Assembly: GCA_033558025.1 (NCBI GenBank) | Contig: JAUCEF010000005.1 | Coordinates: 806,001 to 870,000, forward strand | Direction: 5' to 3' | DNA: 64,000 bases | Source: Phytophthora sp. 'mugwort' | Lineage: Eukaryota > Oomycota > Peronosporomycetes > Peronosporales > Peronosporaceae | Shown: piece after piece, positions 52,948 to 64,000 of the stretch | Layout of the letters: each line of letters starts with the position of its first letter | Numbering within the stretch: the first letter of the stretch is position 1 | Program-made: the position numbers and the translations under genes | The notes under the pieces: generated by a model | Database searches by the model: none | Seen by the model: only the letters and a program-made list of their open reading frames with translations | Told to the model about the DNA's origin: nothing

Positions 52948-54684
52948 CAGATGCTATAAATAGATGTACAGTATGATATTAAGCTGGGACTAGGTTGCCG
53001 TTCCTTTCGACTCGGTCCGGACAAAGTCCAGCCAACTTGCGCGCGAATTCAGCGAAGTTTAACAGCGACGAGTGACCCCTCCCCCAGCGAAGTACCAACA
53101 AGTTCGGTCATCGCAGCTCTTGTTTGCTTCGTCTTTGGATCCCCACTTGAAGGTTTACGTCGGACTTTGCCCAGGCGAAAAGTAAACGTTGCCATCAGTT
53201 CCATAAAAATGAAGGTCATTGACAGCTCGCTTTGTTGTCCTGGGTTAAGAAGCCCGACAGGTGGCAAGAGCCGCCTGATCTCAACTCGACGTCGATCCCC
53301 ATCTGAGCATCAAGCAAACTTACCTCAGGTTGCTTACCAGCAGCAGGACGCCTATCCAATAGTCATGTCGTATAGCGGCGTGTCCCTCTGCTTGAAAGGG
53401 AGAAGACATGCAGCTTGAAGTGCGTGAAAAATCGAAGGCGATGACGAGCTTGCGCTACTAGCGAGAGAGAAATGTGGTTGCGCGCCCAAGCTGGCTGGAG
53501 TCAACGGCTCCAGCTTTGCTGTATTGTACTGTAATTTCGATTCCCTTTCCACTGATTAACGGGTGGACTGAGCCCCCGATAATCGTTATATGCGGCTTCT
53601 TGTACCCACTGGGTGCAGCCGCTGCAAAGGCAGCGGGAACGAAAAAGCAGCCTCGTAGTTGCTTTAAACTGATTCGGTGAGGCAAAGACCTTCCGTCGCA
53701 CGCGACGTTCTGGCCCGATTCAGTAGCGATATCGCGAAGAGCTCTGATTCAGAGCTCAGAGTCTGATCCTCGAGGAAGTTGTAGAATTTCTACTGCGTTT
53801 ACTACTGCGCTCACAGCTTGACACGCAATTTCGGCAAAAACGTGTTTGTCGCGTAGAACAGGGTACCTAATGACCGCTCAGACCTGGCCGTGCTGTCCGA
53901 GTATCTCGGAGATCAGGTGCGCCTGCTTCAGGCCATGGGCCTCCTCTACCAGAGTCCCCACACCGCGGACAGCTGAGCCCGACAATACCCAAAAACGACT
54001 TGATCATGGCTACTGTATAGGCCGCTCGCTGTAAGCACTTCAACGCTGCGCGGGTGGGAATCAGCATCAGCTAATGCACCTGACCCCACGCTGTCGTGCG
54101 CGGGATGCTGTAAATTAGCGCGCTCTTAACACGGCCGCCTATAGCGCTCCACCCACCACTCGTCTTGCGCCGCGCCCAGCTCTGGCCGTGGAGCCGGCTG
54201 TGACTTCAACGATACCGGGCCCGAGGGCAGCAAACCCGCCCGCCGGTCGCGGTCGCTGTCTGACTAAGATTTGGACTGTGCAAATCTGCAACGACCCCAG
54301 CAGCTTCCGAGTCGGAGGCCGACGGTGGTCGGTCGGCTGTCTCCGACTGCGTGATATCGGCCGTCCCACTTGGCGCAGAATGCTTTTCTCGAGCCTGGCC
54401 TTCAAGTGAGTCGCAACTTGCGGTTAGTGCTGTTAGCCATATTGCTCGATGCTGTGGCGGACCTCGCCGCCGCCACTACCGCTGAGCGCTCTACAGCACA
54501 GCTGGTGGTCGATCGAGCGTCAGCGGTCAAACGCCGTATTCGTCCTACAACGTAGGGCAGGCACCATGGTGTCCTGAATGACGCCTGGTACCGCGATCCT
54601 ATGTGCGCATCCCACTCGTTGAAGCGGCCGGCTGCCTCACCGAGAGTCCTGTCTGTAGCTCGGTCTCTTTAGACTTCGCTGTTG
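52948..54684. other. Long non-coding stretch before the HSF gene
   Basis: No gene can be supported in 1.7 kb. One stretch (53851-53976) reads SDLAVLSEYLGDQVRLLQAM on the plus strand and ends at TGA; it may be the tail of a lost gene. GC-rich parts at 54120-54400 give long but composition-driven frames on both strands. Confidence 0.35.
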
Positions 54685-54698
54685 TCATTCTGCAATAT
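54685..54698 (+). promoter_or_regulatory. Inr core promoter of the HSF gene
   Basis: TCATTCTGCAATAT fits the oomycete initiator TCATTYYNCAWTTT with one mismatch and lies 48 bp before the chosen start codon. It also argues against a start further upstream in the same frame. Confidence 0.6.
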
Positions 54699-54746
54699 TC
54701 CTTATCGTGCGCAAGTCAACCAGTAATAGTAACACGTCTTCTCGTA

Positions 54747-55673
54747 ATGCGCATGCTCGCCGGTGTCCCGGGCCTCAGTCTCGACAAATTGCCGCCCGTC
54801 GCCGGGGACGCGCCGTCCACCAAGCCGCGCGAAGTAGCGCCTTTCCTGCGCAGCCTGCGCCGCATGCTCGAAAACGAGAGCGACGAGATCCTGCGCTGGA
54901 CACCCAATGGCCGCGCCTTCGAGATCCTAGCCATGGACCGCATGATGGACGAGGTGCTGCCCAAGTACTTCAAGCACCGCAAGTACACGAGCTTCCAGCG
55001 TCAGCTCAACTACTTCAGCTTCAAGAAATGGACCAAGTCCAAGGCCGTCGTCTGCACATTTTCCAACGACTGCTTTTTACGCGACCGTCCCGACCTCGCG
55101 TGGCACATCACGCGTAAGAAGTCCGTGCACATGGGCGGCGGCTGCACGTCACGCAAGCCGCGATCATCCCCCGTGCCTACTACTACTACTACGCCAAAGC
55201 CCAACATCAACATCAAGTTGGAGCTTGTCAAGCTCGAGCCCGCGAAGCTCGAGCCGCATCCATTCCAGCTTTTTCCGGGCAAGAACTCGTGGAAGCGAGA
55301 CATCGCCATCCGCGTGCCGCGGGAGCCCAGCGCCACATTGTTCAGCGGACCATACGGCAGCGGACGTCCGTTCCCGTCGCCCACCGACATGGACATGATG
55401 CTCATGGAGAACGACATCGAGCCCCAGAGATATTATCAGTCGAGCATCAACTTCGCCCCGCTTCCTCTGAGCGAGCAGGAGGTGGACTCACTCGAGTGGA
55501 TCGACAATTTTCTGCCGTCGCTCGAGGCAACACCACGGCAGGACGAGCTGGTGTTCGCTGGAAACACCGTGAACGTGAGTGTGAATGCGCTTATGCGCCA
55601 GACGTCGCACTCCCTGTTCCCATCACTGCAGCTGCCGGTACGAGGAGACTGCACGTGCCTGACCTCCATATAG
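54747..55673 (+). CDS. Heat-shock-factor-type transcription factor
   Basis: A single exon of 308 residues. I chose ATG 54747 because the Inr at 54685 makes earlier in-frame codons unlikely; ATG 54753 is also possible. The HSF DNA-binding domain spans about residues 30-125: APFLRSLRRMLENE, then ILRWTPNGRAFEILAMDRMM and VLPKYFKHRKYTSFQRQLNYF, the recognition helix. The usual aromatic-rich start of the fold (FVxKLxxM) is replaced by APFLRSLRRML, a known oomycete variation as far as I can judge. After it come a Ser/Thr/Pro linker, a Lys-Leu-Glu stretch, and an acidic C-terminus (LEWIDNFLPSLE), a likely activation segment. No heptad oligomerisation domain is evident. Confidence 0.88.
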   Translation: MRMLAGVPGLSLDKLPPVAGDAPSTKPREVAPFLRSLRRMLENESDEILRWTPNGRAFEILAMDRMMDEVLPKYFKHRKYTSFQRQLNYFSFKKWTKSKAVVCTFSNDCFLRDRPDLAWHITRKKSVHMGGGCTSRKPRSSPVPTTTTTPKPNINIKLELVKLEPAKLEPHPFQLFPGKNSWKRDIAIRVPREPSATLFSGPYGSGRPFPSPTDMDMMLMENDIEPQRYYQSSINFAPLPLSEQEVDSLEWIDNFLPSLEATPRQDELVFAGNTVNVSVNALMRQTSHSLFPSLQLPVRGDCTCLTSI

Positions 55674-58490
55674 GACTGACTGACTACCAGTCTGTCTGTA
55701 AGCTTAAGCGTAGCGAAGTGAGTTCGTCGTGTATATGTAGTAGAGTCCTGCATAGAGGCTCTCACCTATTTAATTGTTTGCATTGTGATCGGTTGTAGCG
55801 GCTGATGTCATGACCGGCGGGTGCTGTTATGCACTGCGCCGGGATGCTGTGCTAGTAGCACTGCTACGCGTTAACCAGGTCGGTCATGCTAAGCACTTGG
55901 CGAGCAGGGCTTCCAATGAATGCACGCACCGCTTCTGCGCTGCACCAAGTGCAGACAGCAGACAAGCTCATGCCATGTCCACCACTGTGCCACCTCCACC
56001 ATCATCATGTGGTGTTTCGGTCCACAGTTCTCCTGGCTATACGCGCGATCTTTACGTAAAGAGACGCAGAGCTCATCCCGGACAAGTGTAGGCTGTGAAG
56101 AGCTAGCTCCTCAGCTGCTGGCCCACACGCTGATTTATACCACCCTGAGCCGATCGCAAGGGCGCATTGAACGGTAGCGCTTCATGTATTCGCCTTGCCG
56201 TCTGTTCATCCCCAAAATGAACCGCTTTAGCCTGTCCCATCAATTTATAGGCAGTTCATGTTTGCCCTACGTAGTTTTATTGTGCGTTTTACAGTACTCA
56301 AAATTGTCACCCCCGATTGAGGTCCTTAATAAGGGGTTGTGGTCCTAATAACGACCTATAATGGAATATTGCTGAACAAAACGAGGACTCGAAAACACAG
56401 GAGCGATACTCGGCTCTCCGTGATGATACTGCTGTGCAGTTCGAACGACAGAGTAGTCCCTCCATGGGCGTTCTTAACCAGGTATAGGATCTGGCTGAGG
56501 CTAGCTGGGATAGCGTCGGCGAAAGCACCAAGAGTGCCACTTTTGGGCTCGCCGGGGACCATAATTCAGCATATTCCACACGCTAAGCGCAGAGACCGGG
56601 CATGGTCAAATGACTGAGAGATTTTGCTCAATCGGCCAAATCGTATTCCTTCTACCCATATTCACGATTTGAATGGTGTACGACCACGGAACAGAAAAGT
56701 TACCTTCACAAAAATAATAGAGAGGCTTTCTGCTAATTCAGCACCCTTGGAGACACAACATGGTGGCGCTGACGGCACGTAGTCCTTCCGCAGCAGGTTG
56801 ATTCACTGTACTAGCGCTGCTTCAGCTTAGAATGGTGACGATTCCAGGTGCTAGCACTTACTTCATATCCGACACCGTTGCGCTCTTACAGAGCTCTTCA
56901 AGCACCTACAGCTCTTTCCGCCAGGTAGGTGAGTTTACGCCGTTGCTCTTTTGCATCGTCAGATAAGTTAGAGTAAAAAAAATGCAGAGTCCTCTGCTAT
57001 TTTCTTGCAATATTGAAATGAAACACCACCTCCAGGTTGTGCGGGTTCGTGAAGCTAGCGCGCCTGTGCTTCAGCATCTTGCGGCCGCTCCCGGTTAGCC
57101 GATGCCGCCCTTGGTGCTGCGGCATAGCAGCCAGTTGAAGAATGGGGTACGCTTTCTGTCCCTCGCTGAATCTGTCAGTTAGCACATAAGACACAACGGT
57201 ACAGCAATATTTGACTTGTTATTGGCGTTTGGTTTGTCAGTAATGAGGGCCCGTCAGTAAGCAAAGAAGAAATACGGTAAGCACAATAGATACACTACCA
57301 TATACCATCCGTACTTGAAAGGCTTATACGGCGTCATCATCGCTCGGTATTTCAGCTGCGACTCTCCAATTCACTTGGGAAAGCCAAATCCAATTACGCC
57401 CGGATATCTCCCTCTAAGCTGCAGGCAGAAGGATTGACATAAAGGAAGAGACCAGAGCTGCAGGCAGAAGGGTCGACGCAAAGGAAGAGGCCACAGGACG
57501 TCACGCAATACAGCGATGCCCCGGAACTTTACGGTGGTACAGGTTGGCAACCAAGGAGTACCCATCGCATGAAGATGGACATTTACGATCGATGTTGCCG
57601 GATTGGGTTGCGGCGTTGATAGCATACTGATTGTAGTACATATGTGGTGTAGCGGGATCGGTCAAAGTGTGATTAAGATCCGATCCGCTTACCAACTGCG
57701 CCCAGACACCGACTGACGGAGGGGGGTTCCCCGATGATCCATGAATCAGCTGAACTTGGTATCACCTTGTGTACCCGTCGGTGAGCTGGATCTGCTTTCT
57801 TGGGACTCCGAAGGATGCAGTGGTGTAAAGTCTTGAACGTCCTGGCGGGACGCGGGGACGTGGCGCAGCGCGGAAGTCTTCGCTCTGCTGTCGTTATTGG
57901 TTCCGATCTGAGGTAGTCGACCATCGATCGGTGGCCTAGACTTGATCCGAGGTCGACGTTGCCGTGTGGCGTTGTACCTTTCCTTTCCTTGAGTTGCTTG
58001 CCGCTTCCGTTTGCGGGATCTTGCGAGTTGAGCGTCGAAGCGATCGTCAGTAGTGGCTCAAAAGTACACAACCGGGGCTACTTTTTTCATAATTCCTTCT
58101 GAATGTACCAAAATCACGCTTAATCAATGGTTTAATGAAAAGGTGTAAATTTTGGGCCACACCTCTCGATAGCAAATCTGTAAGTGGAGATAGTTTTAGT
58201 TTCAAAAGTTCTCGATAGCGAAACATGTAAAGGAGCATAATTTAGTGAATATAAGATACAATATTTTGCCTATATGAAGTTATTCAAATATCGGGATCCA
58301 AAAATATAAAATGACTTGATCCTGATATATATATTACTAAGTATATAAGTAGAATACTATATAGTTATCGAGAGTATGGTCATTCCCTGGTGATTAGGAA
58401 AAACCGTCATGTAATTTGCTTTCCAAGAGAAAATAATATGATCATTTTTCGCAGTGTTGCCTACCACATCCAGACTGAGCCAAAGAAAGA
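55674..58490. other. Gene-poor stretch up to the Polinton
   Basis: No gene can be supported. There is a 39-bp tandem duplication (57418-57495). Minus-strand frames at 56562-56356 and 58071-57673 are moderately long but match nothing I know. GC content drops sharply at about 58085, which probably marks the Polinton edge. Confidence 0.4.
57418..57495. repeat. Two-copy 39-bp tandem repeat
   Basis: GCTGCAGGCAGAAGG-type units start at 57418 and 57457 and differ at a handful of positions. Confidence 0.7.
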
Positions 58491-58493
58491 TCC

Positions 58494-59067
58494 ATGAAAA
58501 ATGAATCTCTTATTAAGAACGCCTTCAAGCGATACTGTTTATATAAGAACATTGATTACTCACCCAAGCTATTTCGAAGCTTCCAACCTATCAGTATCCA
58601 ACAAGTTAATGATCTTGAAGGATGCTTCGATCTTAACATTAATGTGTTCTCGATAGATTTGGAGGTTAATGCAGTGGCTTGCACTCGTAAATCGGACAAA
58701 TGCTATAAAAATACTCTAAATATTTTATCGCTCGATAATCAGGCAATCTCCATAGCTCGTATTGATCAGTTTTGCGGTAGTCATTTTCGCCCTGTTGAGA
58801 AATGTGGTAGAGTATTCAATAGCTCTACCAAACTCAAATAACCATAAGAAGAACTGTAAAGGTGCTAAGCCATTGATCGATCTATTAGCTGTAAAGAGTT
58901 ATGATGAAGCGACAGATATGATAGAGACTCAATACAAGCTTCCTATTGCTTCGAAAGTGCTATGTCCTTGTGGTTCATCGATAACTCGATGGAACTATGG
59001 TCATCATATAACTTCGAAAAAGCACGCAGTATGGTGGTCGTCAATTGTAGAATACTTAAAATTATGA
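58494..59067 (+). pseudogene. Duplicate of the Polinton polymerase N-terminal module plus a small zinc finger
   Basis: Residues KNAFKRYCLYKNIDYSPKLF and VNDLEGCFDLNINVFSIDLE match, in order, the segment at about 60160-60300 in the main polymerase relic. A C2H2-like finger (CGRVFNSSTKL, then NHKKNC) follows after a frame change, as it does there. Then comes CPCGSSITRWNYGHHITSKK with a final His (58966-59030), a one-finger motif resembling those in other viral-type elements. The polymerase-like part has no catalytic domain. It is a partial tandem copy or the remains of a second element. Confidence 0.6.
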
Positions 59068-59121
59068 GTTATTAGTCTTTTTTAATCCTGATACAAAGTC
59101 ACCTATAGTATATAAATAAAA

Positions 59122-59445
59122 ATGACCTATTCACCTGAAAAATACCAAGCTAACAAGGAATGCTTCAAAGCGAACCAGATGCGGTATTACCTCAAGACGA
59201 GAGAAATACGTATCACTATGCAAAAAGCGTACGATGCAGAAGAACAGATGAATACTCGACGTAGGGAGAAGCGCAAACTACTTAAAGCAAGGGAGAAACA
59301 GAATCGAATTAATTCACATCATTTTTTTTGCATTTCCAAGAATATAAAGTTCTATCTTAAGCAAAGTCTAACTAATATAAAGACTTTTCCACCAGCCGAA
59401 ATATACCCACCGATATATAACAACCATGTTGCCGTACGAAGTTAA
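59122..59445 (+). CDS. Small basic protein of the Polinton, unknown function
   Basis: An intact frame of 107 residues with ATG start, Lys/Arg-rich and largely helical (NTRRREKRKLLKAREKQNR). No known domain. It lies between two polymerase pieces and shares their AT-rich codon use, so it belongs to the element rather than the host. A nucleic-acid-binding role is a guess from charge. Confidence 0.4.
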   Translation: MTYSPEKYQANKECFKANQMRYYLKTREIRITMQKAYDAEEQMNTRRREKRKLLKAREKQNRINSHHFFCISKNIKFYLKQSLTNIKTFPPAEIYPPIYNNHVAVRS

Positions 59446-59495
59446 AGGACTAGTCGATTAATATTCCATACGTTAAATGAAAAAAAAACTATCGA

Positions 59496-62400
59496 GTGAA
59501 GGTGCGAGGATGCACAGGTAAGATGGTTTATATTAGAAACCCATCTCATCCAAGAAATAAGAAACTAATTGTCAAGCAGTACAAGAAATCGATTGAAGAT
59601 CTCAACAAACATCTTTCACCCGATTATAAGGCTGACCCGAAGTATCGATTATATAAAGGCAACCACATGGAGACTCATATCTCTATGAGAATATCCCAGC
59701 AGGAGAGTTTTGTGACAAGCTGGAACTTGTACTCGAAAGTCAGGGGAAAGCTCATAAGGTAAACATTGCGCTTGGATACAGCTTAATCAATATTGCCGAT
59801 GAAAGTGATATTCGTTATTGGTATCCAGTGTTGGCAACACAATGGTCTTCGAATTGCGATTAATACTAAGGGTGATATCCGAAAGAAGGTGATAACTCCT
59901 ATTAGAGCAATGGAGTTTTCAAACAAGCTCCCGTACCCCTCATCTGGATACAAACTCCTGGGTATCATTGGGTTCAAGCTATTCATCTAGTTTCGCAACC
60001 ACGCTCTCGGTGGTAGCGGAGCTGTTATCCCTAAAGTCATACTCAATAACAAGCATGTTATCAACTTTCCGAAGACCAACAATAAATGCGTTTTCCATTG
60101 CATTGCTCCTCATTCCAATCGCGGTAGAGATCCTCGCAAGATTCAATCCCTTGATACCTTCATGCGGTATTGTTCATACAAAGGTATTAGCTACACGCTA
60201 AGTCTCTTTCGCAACTTCAAGCCAATTGACATTATGCAATTCGATGAGCTCGAAAAATGCTTCCAGCTCAGTATCAACGTATATACGAAGGATTGGAAAA
60301 ACCGGAAATGTTGAGTGCATTCATTCATCAGAGAAGAGCTATGACCGAATCAACATCCTATCGTGTGAAAATCATGCTCTCTACATTAAGAACATGGAAA
60401 TGTTCAGAAAAAAATCGGTGTCACAAATGTGATATGATCTTCCAGACGAGTGAAAAGTTACGAAACCACTCTAAGAACAGATGCGATGAAATCAATATTG
60501 AGTCGTTCCCATAGCTATCAACCATCTACATTCTTCCAGAGAATATGATCAAGCAGTTGCTCCAACGATACTCGTTAAAGCATGTGGATCACTACCTCGA
60601 TCATTTCATTGTCTACGATTTCGAATCCATCCTCAGGCCAACAGAGATTAGCCACGGAGAGAGTACTGTCTATGTAAATGAGCACATCCCCGTTAGCGTT
60701 TCGATATCAGATAGCTTAACTAATCGTGTTGAACGTTTCATTAATAACGACCCGCGTGCATGGCTAAAGGATATGTTCGAGTATATTAACAACACAGCTA
60801 AGATCATTCAGCGATACAGTGTGTCGAAGTATGAGATCTTACTCAGAAGCATTTTAATGCGTGAGGAGAAGAAGGGTACACTCTCATCTATGGATGATGA
60901 AATCAAGAAAGTAGAGTACCAATCATTCTACGATGCGCATGCTAATATCAAAAACTTTAATATCAGAGATAATGGACCATAGAATAAAATCAAACGTATT
61001 CTTGATCAAGTACCTGTTAACTCTGGAAGCTATGACATCAATCTTATTAAGAAAGATCTCTTCTCAGTAGTCGCGACCGACAATACCAAATCCGTTATCA
61101 GAAATCCCAGTTATATGTGCATCGCAACTGACGACTTCAAGATGCTTGATATTATGAATTATATCCCACAAGGTACATCTCTGGAAAATTATCTCACTAC
61201 TTACCTCGGTGGGTGTAAGTGTGATGACAAGATTAAATGCACTTGTGGCCTTGCTAAGGGTGCATTCCCTTATGAGTACATAATTTTGTTTAATGTACTC
61301 AACAAGACTAAAATTCCACTTAAAAAGGCTTATAATAGCGATCTTCGCGGGACAATCGCTACTAATGAAGACTATGAACGCGCCAAGTTCGTTTGGGAGT
61401 ACTATGAGATGAAGAGTATCAAGGATCTGCTGATCTGGTATAACAACTTGGATGTTGTGCCATTCATCAAAGCTACCCAATATCAGCGAGAATTATTCAA
61501 AAGGTTTTATCTCGATATGTTGACTGATGGAGTTTCTCTACCTTATCTTTCGGAAAATGTTATGTATCAGGCATGCCACAAAAACCTCAGGAAGCAACCG
61601 AGAATAGCTGTTCCAGGGTTTGGATTTCCTGAGAAATGAATGAAGGGTACAAGGCTCAAGACGCTGAAGCCAAACGTCAATATGATATGACGATTGGTCA
61701 TCTAAATACATTATTAGATAGGCAAAAGTATCTTTGTGCTTTATGCTATTGTCCTCTAACTGCTGAAACCGCGTCAGCTGATAGAATTAATATCTTCAAA
61801 GGTCATATCAATAGCAACATTATGATTAGCTGCATCGAGTGCAATGTGGCTGGTAAAGATATGTCCATCGGTGGATTTCGGAGAATGAAAGTTTATGACT
61901 TCAACTCCGATCAGTTAGTATATTCAATTGATTTAGCGGAGGAAGAGATCTACCGTAGAATGAAGGACAATATTACCGGCGGGCCGTCGATTATTTTTAA
62001 CCGCTACGCCAAACGCAATGAAACTCTTATTCGCGGCGACAAGCTTGTGAAAAAAAGTCATTGGGTATGGCGCTAATGTTTTCTATCTCTGGGCTCTGGG
62101 TAATGATATGCCTTGCGGTCGATTGACTACAATTGAATCATATAATGGTATCAATGATGACATAGTCAATGACAAGATCTTTGGTTTTCTCGAATGCGAC
62201 ATTCGAACTCCAGACCACTTGAAAGAGTAATTTAGCGAAATGACTCCTATTTTCAAAAACATTGAAATTGATTGCACTGATGAGAAGTTCATAGGCTCAC
62301 ATATGTATGAGTACAACCATACACGCGGTAAAAATGGTGCCAACCCCGCTCGCAAGCTCACTGATAGCTACTTCGGTAAGAAAACCCTCATTTATGCACC

Positions 62401-63290
62401 TCTACTCAAATGTACCTATCTCATGGAATGGAGATAACGAAGACCTACATCTTCATCAAGTTGAGTGCTCACAAAGCATTCAAGCCATTTATGGAAGAGA
62501 TATCTCAAGCACGACGCGACGTTATCGCCGATGAGAACAAGAAAATGGTTGGAATGATGATGAAGCTCGTTGGCAACTCTGCGTTTGGCCGTTCCGGCAT
62601 GGATATGAGCAAGCAAAAAATGGTTAAATGAGTCTCTGAAGAGACAGTTATTGAGAAAAAGATCGAACATTTCACGTTTCATTCGTTGGATGAGCTAAAT
62701 GGCTCATGTGAGATTACCATGAAGAAGCGCCTCATCAAGAGTAAGAATCCGATTGATCTATTGATTGCCATCTATCAGCTTGCTAAGCTCCGAATGCTCC
62801 AATTCTACTATGATTGCATCGATTTCTACTTCGATCGCAGCGATTTTCAATATCAGGAGATGGACACTGACTCCGCGTATATCGCTTTCAGCTGTGATAA
62901 TCCTTTCCGCGAGTGTATCAAGCCTGAGCTTCAAGACCAAGCAGCACAAATATGAATGGTTTCCGCGAGACTATAACAAGGAAGTGTACATCTATGATAT
63001 ATTCACTCCTGGCCTATTCAAGGAAGAGTGGCGAGGTGATGCGATAGTAGCACTATCCAGCAAGAATTACATTTACTATATCCCACATGAAGAACACATG
63101 GTCAAGAAAGATGAAAGACTTGTTAATGGGAAAGCCGAATATTTCAAGCTGTCCGCGAAGGGTATTCAAAGAACGAGAACAATGATTTACTATCGCCTGA
63201 AAACTTCGAGTCCGTTGTTCGCGATCGTATAACTCTCAGAGGAACTAACAAAAGTTTCCGCATTAGTAAAGAGACTAAATCAATCATTAC
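59496..63290 (+). pseudogene. Protein-primed family-B DNA polymerase of a Maverick/Polinton, with HNH insertion
   Basis: Many frame changes, but the order is complete. N-module: KVNIALGYSLINIADESDIR (59760), RYCSYKGISYTLSLFRNF (60162) and a C2H2 finger CHKCDMIFQTSEKLRNH (60418). Exonuclease: IVYDFES (60610), NSGSYDINLIKKDLF (61018), WYNNLDVVPFI (61437). An HNH module follows at 61726-61860. Palm: GYGANVFYL at motif A, where the catalytic Asp is Gly (62069-62071); KLVGNSAFGR motif B (62566); MDTDSAYIAF motif C (62860). Thumb part: TPGLFKEEWRGDAIVA (63005). Such polymerases copy linear DNA from a terminal protein. The copy is dead. Confidence 0.85.
61726..61860 (+). other. HNH endonuclease module inserted in the polymerase
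   Basis: The sequence shows CALC (two Cys), ADRINIFKGHI (Asp-Arg and His) and SCIECN (two Cys and Asn), the treble-clef HNH pattern also seen in recombination endonuclease VII-like folds. It stands between the exonuclease and palm, and the frame continues into polymerase-type sequence (NITGGPSIIF) without a break. It has no intein ends (Cys/Ser at the start, His-Asn at the end). Confidence 0.65.
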
Positions 63291-63420
63291 ATACAGTTAA
63301 ACAAAGACTGCCTAAGTATTGGTACGTCAAGCGTAAGGTTTTAAATGATGGTATTTCTACAATTCCGCTCGATATTTATGGGAAACTCTTTGCATATTTG
63401 TTTTGTTTCTAATATAGACC

Positions 63421-64000
63421 ATGGACGAGCTACTATTAAAGCTTTATCATGATCCTAAAACAGGGTATATCGGCAGTAATACTCTGTATCAGAAGGCTAA
63501 AAAAATTGAAAAATCTATTCGTCTGAAGGATGCTAAGGAGTGGTATGCCAAGAAGACTGATATCCAACGCTACAACGGCAAAGCAACTCGATTTGATGAT
63601 TTTAAGATTGCTTCAAGCAATCCCAATTGTTGGCAGATAGATTTAGCATTCTGGAAAGGAAAGATGATTCTAACGTCTATCAATATCAACTCCAGAACTG
63701 GATTTGCTAAGATATTAGCGGCAAGCGCTGGAGTAGTGTCTCCAAGGGTATTAGATCTCTTGAATCACTTAAAGTTGATATTTTAACTACCGACAATGGC
63801 TCTGAGTTCATGAATAGGCATGCCCAAGCCTATTTCAAAAGCAAATCTATCACTCACTACAACAACGAACCGGGTGATCACGGAATGATGGGCAAGGTTG
63901 AACGATTTAACTGTACGCTTTAGTCGAGATTGATGAAGATAAAGCAACCACTAACGCTCAAACTACTAAGCGATGTTATCAACAACTATAACAATACTAA
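63421..64000 (+). pseudogene. Retroviral-type (rve) integrase of the Polinton, partial
   Basis: An intact start of 121 residues (MDELLLKLYHDPKTGYIGS) is followed by a shift near 63735. Catalytic residues: Asp in WQIDLAFWKG (about 63634), Asp in LTTDNGSEFMN (about 63787) and Glu in GKVERFN (about 63890), a DDE integrase. A TAG at 63920-63922 interrupts CTL and SRLMK; the frame then runs to the right edge. Polymerase plus rve integrase in one orientation is diagnostic of Maverick/Polinton elements. Capsid, ATPase and protease genes would lie beyond the window. Confidence 0.8.

Noticed and set aside
53851..53976. Plus-strand stretch that looks like the end of a conserved protein
   Set aside because: Only about 40 residues without a start or neighbouring exon; kept as a note, not a gene.
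56356..56579. Minus-strand frames ending near 56310
   Set aside because: One reads smoothly but is short, has no recognised motif, and is surrounded by stops.
57673..58071. Minus-strand frame of 132 codons
   Set aside because: No similarity that I can recognise, no promoter signal, and it lies at the composition break; not enough for a gene.
1..64000. CRISPR arrays, operons, ribosome binding sites, bacterial-type regulation
   Set aside because: Spliceosomal introns, mitochondrial presequences and eukaryotic families show nuclear eukaryotic DNA; no spaced direct repeat array of CRISPR type was seen.

Overview
The window looks like nuclear DNA of a plant-associated oomycete, most likely Phytophthora or a close relative. 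This rests on a secreted PL3 pectate lyase, bZIP factors whose invariant basic-region Asn is replaced, a TE-A-T-R reductase, introns of mostly 60-110 bp with GT-AG ends, oomycete-type Inr elements (TCATTYYNCAWTT-like) just upstream of several start codons, and a transposon mix (piggyBac, Harbinger, MULE, mariner, LINE, Maverick/Polinton) typical of such genomes. The species call is inference; no search was run.

Gene-dense blocks alternate with transposon graveyards. Block 1 (1-12.9 kb) holds a mitochondrial-looking protein of unknown function (runs off the left edge), a SPATA4/SPEF1-type calponin-homology protein, a PL3 pectate lyase, a TRF4-type nucleotidyltransferase tail-to-tail with the tRNA deaminase ADAT1, TMEM65 head-to-head with ribose-5-phosphate isomerase, and a five-exon makorin E3 ligase. 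Block 2 (27.5-32.6 kb) is a tandem pair of bZIP factors sharing a 643-bp tract with no difference by eye, which suggests gene conversion. Block 3 (42.5-49.0 kb) holds a 1312-residue thioesterase-adenylation-carrier-reductase enzyme and the biotin-carrying subunit of methylcrotonyl-CoA carboxylase (leucine breakdown). Block 4 (54.7-55.7 kb) is a single HSF-type factor.

Between them: a SET-domain fragment, a tRNA-derived repeat, a 5'-truncated LINE, a MULE, a piggyBac copy between 138-bp direct repeats, small inverted-repeat elements and a two-gene Harbinger remnant (12.9-27.4 kb); a second MULE, two mariner copies, a Ulp1/C48 peptidase relic and a ZSWIM-type MULE (33-42.2 kb); and a second piggyBac copy (49.7-52.7 kb). 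From about 58.1 kb to the right edge the sequence becomes markedly AT-richer and is a decayed Maverick/Polinton with a protein-primed family-B DNA polymerase carrying an inserted HNH module, followed by a retroviral-type integrase that runs off the end.

The host genes show no shared pathway. I see no wholly new system. The most unusual items are the enzyme with two release-type domains, the polymerase with an inserted HNH module, the converted bZIP pair with Val at the Asn position, and the piggyBac copy with a duplicated intron. Frames and splice sites were worked out by hand; multi-exon models are supported by codon phase and family conservation, not by transcripts.
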